Assembly (NCBI GenBank): GCA_030638325.1
Contig: DAOWEV010000033.1
Coordinates: 1-5,309 of the forward strand
Direction of reading: 5' to 3'
Length of the DNA stretch: 5,309 bases
DNA from: Bacteroidales bacterium
Lineage (GTDB): Bacteria > Bacteroidota > Bacteroidia > Bacteroidales > JAGOPY01
Shown piece by piece: positions 5,298 through 5,309 of the stretch (position 1 is the first letter of the stretch; every line of letters starts with the position of its first letter). The notes beneath the pieces are model-generated. The model saw only the letters and a program-made list of their open reading frames with translations, was not told the DNA's origin and made no database searches. A program made the position numbers and the translations under genes.

Positions 5298-5309
5298 ATG
5301 TCATTCCTT
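5298..5309 (+). CDS. Possible 5' end of a plus-strand gene cut by the window edge
   Basis: ATG at 5298 opens a frame (M-S-F-L) that runs off the window after four codons. Support comes only from the TATCTTTG element 18 nt upstream and the A/T-rich leader (AATCTAATTCACAAGAT). No product can be inferred. The kinase upstream makes another heptose-pathway gene conceivable, but the intervening repeat array and separate promoter weaken an operon argument. Confidence 0.35.

Overview
The window looks like a chromosomal segment of a Bacteroidota (Bacteroidales-like) bacterium. Four things suggest this: a protein with a C-terminal type IX secretion sorting domain, a DUF4199 membrane protein, matches to the Bacteroidota -7 promoter element (TAnnTTTG) before several genes, and start codons preceded by A-rich leaders rather than Shine-Dalgarno motifs. 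No rRNA, tRNA, CRISPR array, transposase or integrase was found.

Layout. (1) 56-1549, plus strand: a two-gene operon of a four-helix DUF4199 membrane protein and a DPM1/GtrB-like family 2 glycosyltransferase, 9 nt apart. (2) 1556-2338, minus strand: a class I SAM-dependent methyltransferase with an N-terminal CxxC/CxxC zinc-ribbon-like module. It converges on the glycosyltransferase with a 6-nt gap, and its apparent start is TTG. (3) 2497-3735, minus strand: a secreted protein with Asp-box repeats and a T9SS type A sorting domain. (4) 4040-5062, plus strand: a GHMP kinase of the D-glycero-D-manno-heptose phosphate kinase (HddA-like) type. (5) 5298 to the edge: a possible start of another plus-strand gene behind a good -7 element.

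The most unusual content lies between the genes. Three intergenic arrays (2376-2494, 3826-3972, 5126-5209) are built from 7-bp units. The unit sequence changes along each array (AAGTCCG, ACTTCCG, TCAACTC, CAGAATA, CCGTCAA, GTTGCAG and others), but the 7-bp register is not broken: 17, 21 and 12 consecutive heptads. Each array also contains inverted heptads that can fold into a long imperfect hairpin. The first two share a 24-bp exact direct repeat and flank the secreted-protein gene. This resembles in spirit the heptanucleotide STRR repeats known from cyanobacteria, but I cannot assign it to a described family.

Functionally, the glycosyltransferase, methyltransferase and heptose kinase fit envelope or surface-glycan synthesis. 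Only the first two genes are clearly co-transcribed, so a common pathway is inference. The secreted Asp-box protein may be an unrelated gene sitting between two related repeat arrays.
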